A stretch of 64,000 bases of DNA from Shimia sagamensis (GTDB taxonomy: Bacteria > Pseudomonadota > Alphaproteobacteria > Rhodobacterales > Rhodobacteraceae), in contig NZ_FXTY01000002.1 of assembly GCF_900182745.1 (NCBI RefSeq), positions 434,001-498,000 on the forward strand, written 5' to 3'. The position numbers and the translations under genes are program-made. The notes under the pieces are model-generated. The model ran no database searches, was not told the DNA's origin, and saw only the letters and a list, made by a program, of their open reading frames with translations. Shown here one piece after another: positions 60,894 to 64,000 of the stretch (position 1 is its first letter; each line of letters begins with the position of its first letter).

Positions 60894-60981
60894 TCGCCGC
60901 GACCTCGCCCCGCACTTGTTATCTGGATTGAACGTGACCATGTGTTCTACCACTCAGAGATGAGAATGGGAGGATTGTAGC

Positions 60982-61554
60982 GTGACCGAGACAGGAATAG
61001 ACCCCAATCGCGTGCGGCGCGTGCGCCGCATCATCATCGTCTACCCCTTTGCGCTGATTGCGGCGGCCATCATTCTGAACCTGCTGATTGGCGTCATGTC
61101 TGCGGTGCCAGCTGTGCCCTCCAAGCCCATCCTGATTGCCTTCACTGTCAGCGGACTGCTGCTGCTGGCCAACCATATTTGGCTGATGACCAGCACCGAG
61201 CTCACCCGCCTCAAGCACGGATTACAGGCCACGCCTGAAGAATGGGCCAAAGCAGGTAAAGTTGAAACCGAGGCAGACCCAACGGGTGTGCGCGAAGTAA
61301 AACGCCACCACGACGCCCACAACAACGCCTCCGAAAACACGCTCTACTTCGCGATCCTTGCTCCGGCGATGATGCTGATTTCACCCACAGAAATTCTTGC
61401 CTTCATTTGGATGATTGGATTTGCTTTGGGCCGCCTTGGCCACGCCTATGCCTATCTCAGTGGCAAAGACGGCCTGCGTGGCATCTTTATGAGCGTCAGC
61501 CTGGTGTCCTTGTTTGGCATGGCGAGCTATGTGGCGCTTGCTTTGTTGACCTAA
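60982..61554 (+). CDS. MAPEG-family membrane protein
   Basis: The 190-residue protein has four hydrophobic segments. The loop before the third segment, RHHDAHNNASENTLYFAILA, matches the MAPEG signature (R..AH.NA.EN...F), and the last part has GRLGHAYAYL. MAPEG proteins include glutathione transferases and leukotriene enzymes; bacterial members are mostly uncharacterised. GTG start with GGGAGG upstream. A short gap separates it from the HxlR gene; co-transcription is possible. Confidence 0.85.
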   Translation: MTETGIDPNRVRRVRRIIIVYPFALIAAAIILNLLIGVMSAVPAVPSKPILIAFTVSGLLLLANHIWLMTSTELTRLKHGLQATPEEWAKAGKVETEADPTGVREVKRHHDAHNNASENTLYFAILAPAMMLISPTEILAFIWMIGFALGRLGHAYAYLSGKDGLRGIFMSVSLVSLFGMASYVALALLT

Positions 61555-61557
61555 GGC

Positions 61558-62043
61558 TCAAAACACCCCCATCGACAGCCCTGCACCCAGCGCTGCGCCA
61601 AGCTCTGCGCAGCGCGTCAAATCCGCCGCGCCAATCCCCTTTTCCGCCAGAATTTCCTCCTGTGTCTGCGCGTGGGTGCAGACAATCACCGGCGGTTGCA
61701 CCTCCTTGAGCCGCCACCCTGTCGCAATCCGTGCCAACTGCCGCGCAGCACCTTCACCATCTGACCCGGCACAGATCAACTGCGCATAAGGCCGCCCCTC
61801 GATCTGCCCCAAAACAGGATAATAACAGCGGTCAAAGAACTCCTTCATCGCGCCTGACAGCGCGGCAAGGTTCTCCGGTCCGCAGAACAAATAGCCGTCC
61901 GCTGCCAGAACATCCGCAGGTTGCGCCTCTTCAGCACGCAACAGCCGCGCCTCTCCCTCAGCCTGCGCCGCCGCAAAGGCCGCCTCCGCCATCTGCCGAC
62001 TGCCGCCTGTGCGGGAGTGATACACAATCAAAACCTGTGCCAA
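61558..62043 (-). CDS. Flavodoxin-like NAD(P)H-dependent reductase
   Basis: The 161-residue protein has a flavodoxin fold: VLIVYHSRTGGSRQMAEAAF (FMN phosphate loop), GYLFCGPENLAALSGAMKEFFDRCYY (FMN ring contact) and ICAGSDGEGAARQL. It may reduce quinones or other small acceptors. TTG 62043 is the likely start because AAGGGG lies six bases upstream and the fold starts there; another TTG at 62088 would lengthen it. It ends three bases from the convergent MAPEG gene. Confidence 0.85.
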   Translation of the reverse strand: MAQVLIVYHSRTGGSRQMAEAAFAAAQAEGEARLLRAEEAQPADVLAADGYLFCGPENLAALSGAMKEFFDRCYYPVLGQIEGRPYAQLICAGSDGEGAARQLARIATGWRLKEVQPPVIVCTHAQTQEEILAEKGIGAADLTRCAELGAALGAGLSMGVF

Positions 62044-62200
62044 TTTTTGCCCCTTGGCCGTGTCTTCGCCCCCACCATACCCGCGCAACGACCATCAAAA
62101 CAATCACACTCAACGATTGAAGCGCGCCACAGCCTGCACTACGCTTCCTCCAACGTCTCTGCGTTGATCCTGCGCGTATTAGTCCCAAGGGAGACCCACT

Positions 62201-62641
62201 ATGAAAGCCGTCTTTACCGCCGCAGCTCTTGTATTAAGCACCGCGCCCTGGGCCTCAGCTCAGTCCATCCTTGGCACCTGGACATGTGCACGCAGCACAG
62301 CGGACAATGATGCGGTGTCCAACGTCACATTCTCAGAAAACGGGCGGCTGGATGCGCTGGTGAACATTGACTTCTTGGGTCTGGACCAAGTGGTCGCGGC
62401 ACAGGCCCGCTACCGCTCTGATTTCCAACTAGACGACGGCTTGCTCAGCGATACACCAGTCTCCGCCTATGTCAGCAAACTGACCATTGACGGCCAAGAT
62501 GCCCGTCGCAGCGAACACGCGGAAACCCTGCGTCAGGCCCTACTAGAAGGCAGCGATGCCAGCGCCAAAGTGACGTTCACCTCTGAAAACTACATGATCC
62601 TCTCGGCCGACAAGGCGCCGATCAACTGCGTGCGCATGTAA
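62201..62641 (+). CDS. Small exported protein of unknown function
   Basis: The 146-residue protein has a signal peptide (MKAVFTAAALVLSTAPWASA, cut before QSILG). The mature part begins ILGTWTCARS and has a second cysteine near the C terminus (PINCVRM), which could form a disulfide; the strands look like a small lipocalin-like barrel. I do not recognise a family. AAGGGAG precedes the ATG. Confidence 0.8.
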   Translation: MKAVFTAAALVLSTAPWASAQSILGTWTCARSTADNDAVSNVTFSENGRLDALVNIDFLGLDQVVAAQARYRSDFQLDDGLLSDTPVSAYVSKLTIDGQDARRSEHAETLRQALLEGSDASAKVTFTSENYMILSADKAPINCVRM

Positions 62642-62659
62642 GCCCACGCAGCCAAAAGA

Positions 62660-63025
62660 TTACTTCATCAGATCGCCAACAATGCCCACCGCATCTACTA
62701 CGGTGGACAGGTCATCAGAGACCTCCAAAATCTCATCATCCACACGGATATAGCGATTGCCTTTGCCCGGAGCCTTCAGGTTCCAGTTGTCCAAATCGCC
62801 AATGTCGTCCCAGTCCAAATCGGTCGGCAGCTTGGCGCCTCGGGTGTAGCGTTTGATCTGTCCCGGCGGGATGGCTTTGCCATTGCCATTGCCTTTACCC
62901 GGCTTGTCGATCTTCACTTTCTTGCTGTTGCCTTGACCACCTTTGTCTTTTGCCAAGGCTCCATCAGCCACAAACAGCCCCACAGACAATGCCAGTGTTG
63001 CTGCCAAAACGCTTCTAAAAATCAT
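62660..63025 (-). CDS. RcnB-like periplasmic protein
   Basis: The 121-residue protein has a signal peptide (FRSVLAATLALSVGLFVADGALA, cut before KDKGG), a Lys/Gly/Asn-rich stretch (KPGKGNGNGKAIPPGQIKRY), and the C-terminal RcnB domain pattern LDWDDIGDLDNWNLKAPGKGNRYIRVDDEILEVS. RcnB proteins of E. coli affect nickel and cobalt homeostasis; most are uncharacterised. AGAGGA lies six bases before ATG 63025, which fixes the start. Divergent from the dipeptidase gene. Confidence 0.85.
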   Translation of the reverse strand: MIFRSVLAATLALSVGLFVADGALAKDKGGQGNSKKVKIDKPGKGNGNGKAIPPGQIKRYTRGAKLPTDLDWDDIGDLDNWNLKAPGKGNRYIRVDDEILEVSDDLSTVVDAVGIVGDLMK

Positions 63026-63134
63026 CTTTTGTCCTCTCAACGGGGTGCAATGTCCAACACTGTGCCACGGGGTTTGCCATCCTCAAAGCACCGTTTGAGA
63101 AGGTTGCGACATTCCGCTTTCGTCACGTCAGGCT

Positions 63135-63162
63135 TTGACAAACCCATCTCCCCGCCTAGGCT
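63135..63162 (+). promoter_or_regulatory. Probable promoter of the M19 dipeptidase gene
   Basis: TTGACA at 63135-63140 is a perfect -35 box; TAGGCT at 63157-63162, 16 bases on, can be the -10. The ribosome site GGGGAG (63183-63188) and ATG 63194 follow. Confidence 0.55.
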
Positions 63163-63193
63163 GCGGCCAAACACACGTTTTAGGGGAGAGAAC

Positions 63194-64000
63194 ATGCGCA
63201 CCTTGGGAAAATGGCTGGGCCGGTTGCTGCTGATTGTTGGGGTCGCCGTGGCGGCCTTTTTGATTGTCGCGCCGGGACACGTGGAAAAATCACGCAACAC
63301 AGTGAAAGACCACGCCCCCTATGAGGTCAGCGATGCAGCTCAAGATTTGCACGCCAGCTTGATCGTGGGCGACTGGCACGCCGACACGCTGCTGTGGAAA
63401 CGTGACCCACTGGAATTCGCCAATCGCGGCCAGGTCGATCTGCCCCGCCTGATCGAGGGCAACGTCGCGGTGCAGGTTTTCACCGCCGTGACCAAATCCC
63501 CGGCGGGCCAGAACTACGACAGCAACACGGCGGACGCGCGCGACAACATCACATTGCTGGCAGTGGGCCAGATGTGGCCACCCCGCACCTGGAATTCGAT
63601 TTTTGAACGCGCTGTCTATCAAGCCGAACGCCTGCACAAGGCCGTAGCGGAGTCTGATGGCAAACTGCGCATCGTGCGTAATAAGGCCGAGTTGGACGCC
63701 GTGCTGGCAGACCGCGCCGCAGGCAAAACCGTGGTGGCGGGTATGTTGGGCATCGAAGGTGCGCATCCGCTGGAAGGCAACCTCGACAACTTGCAAAAGC
63801 TGCAAGACGTCGGCTACCGCGTGATCGGCCTACAACACTTCTTTGACAACGCACTTGGCGGCTCGCTGCATGGCATTGGCAACAAAGGCCTGACCGAGTT
63901 TGGCCGCGAGGTGGTGAAAGCGGTAGAAGCGCGCAATCTGGTGATCGACGTGGCCCACTCCAGTCCGCAGGTCGCGCGTGACGTGATCGACATGACCAAC
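63194..64000 (+). CDS. Membrane dipeptidase (M19 family), truncated by the window end
   Basis: An open frame from ATG 63194 runs off the right edge, giving 269 residues without a stop. A basic N terminus and hydrophobic helix (residues about 11-27, LLLIVGVAVAAFLIV) suggest membrane anchoring. The zinc sites of renal-dipeptidase-like enzymes are visible: GDWHADTLLW (HxD), GIEGAHPLEGN (bridging Glu), GLQHFFDNALGGS and IDVAHSSP (His). The C-terminal quarter lies beyond the window. Members hydrolyse dipeptides or beta-lactam-like amides. GGGGAG precedes the ATG. Confidence 0.9.
   Translation, partial: MRTLGKWLGRLLLIVGVAVAAFLIVAPGHVEKSRNTVKDHAPYEVSDAAQDLHASLIVGDWHADTLLWKRDPLEFANRGQVDLPRLIEGNVAVQVFTAVTKSPAGQNYDSNTADARDNITLLAVGQMWPPRTWNSIFERAVYQAERLHKAVAESDGKLRIVRNKAELDAVLADRAAGKTVVAGMLGIEGAHPLEGNLDNLQKLQDVGYRVIGLQHFFDNALGGSLHGIGNKGLTEFGREVVKAVEARNLVIDVAHSSPQVARDVIDMTN

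Noticed and set aside
1-64000. CRISPR arrays, insertion sequences, toxin-antitoxin pairs or defence genes
   Set aside because: No regularly spaced repeats, transposase, nuclease or toxin-like genes were found on either strand.

Overview
The window reads as ordinary chromosomal DNA of an alphaproteobacterium, most likely a marine Rhodobacteraceae member (Roseobacter group). Support comes from the gene families: an allantoinase fused to OHCU decarboxylase, an E3 subunit carrying its own lipoyl domain, CarD next to FdxA, an S4 protein and a SUV3-like helicase, histidine genes scattered in short runs, and an Lrp regulator divergent from hppD. Codon use looks even from end to end. I see no insertion sequence, prophage, integrase, CRISPR array or other mobile island. 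Almost all bases belong to genes; the only stretch over 300 bases without a protein gene (31024-31348) holds a tRNA-Tyr gene and its promoter.

Layout. 1-1.7 kb: the 3' tip of an unknown gene, a frameshifted secreted PA14-like gene, a HAD phosphatase and a LysR regulator. 2.7-6.1 kb: purine (urate/allantoin) catabolism, namely allantoinase-OHCU decarboxylase, ureidoglycolate lyase and an NCS2 permease. 6.2-12 kb: the pyruvate dehydrogenase operon aceE-aceF-lpd behind two palindromes. 12-19 kb: SLC13 permease, YmdB-type phosphodiesterase, DUF333 lipoprotein, 5-formyl-THF cyclo-ligase, MgtE, guanine deaminase and a stand-alone RAM-domain protein. 19-26.6 kb: hisB, hisH, hisA, hisF and hisE, interrupted by unrelated pairs (DUF2306 protein/TetR around a triple operator repeat, AraC/peroxiredoxin, DUF2147, a small membrane protein, DUF2867). 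26.7-31.2 kb: a lipoprotein with a possible Cys-His-Asp triad, a hybrid histidine kinase, a CoA-binding protein, a zinc-ribbon protein that seems to start at ATT, the rRNA/tRNA methyltransferase and tRNA-Tyr. 31.3-36 kb: a tightly overlapping operon of flavin monooxygenase, BASS transporter, epimerase and SDR, divergent from a TetR gene. 36-43.6 kb: secreted and glycosyltransferase-like unknowns, metY, an 869-residue PilM/GspL-like plus GspC/PilP-like membrane protein, and an exported amidohydrolase. 43.7-50.7 kb: hppD/Lrp, Kef-type antiporter, divergent cobT/cobS, a Kv-like channel with a zinc ribbon, and carD. 50.9-55.3 kb: a reverse-strand run of TPR protein, SUV3-like helicase, S4 protein and FdxA leading to carD. 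55.3-64 kb: SCP2-like protein, lysophospholipase-like hydrolase, FAH-family hydrolase, oligoendopeptidase F, an NmrA/HxlR pair, MAPEG, flavodoxin-like reductase, two small secreted proteins and the first 269 residues of an M19 dipeptidase running off the end.

Gene ends are packed closely: ATGA or TGATG overlaps mark co-translated pairs (puuE-allA, hisF-hisE, hisA-small membrane protein, FMO-BASS-epimerase-SDR, SCP2-hydrolase), and several convergent pairs overlap at their stop codons. I did not find an obviously new multi-gene system. The best leads are the 869-residue fusion protein, the FMO/BASS/epimerase/SDR operon, the cysteine-peptidase-like lipoprotein, the frameshift in the PA14-like gene, the ATT start, and several well-formed operators and leader hairpins.
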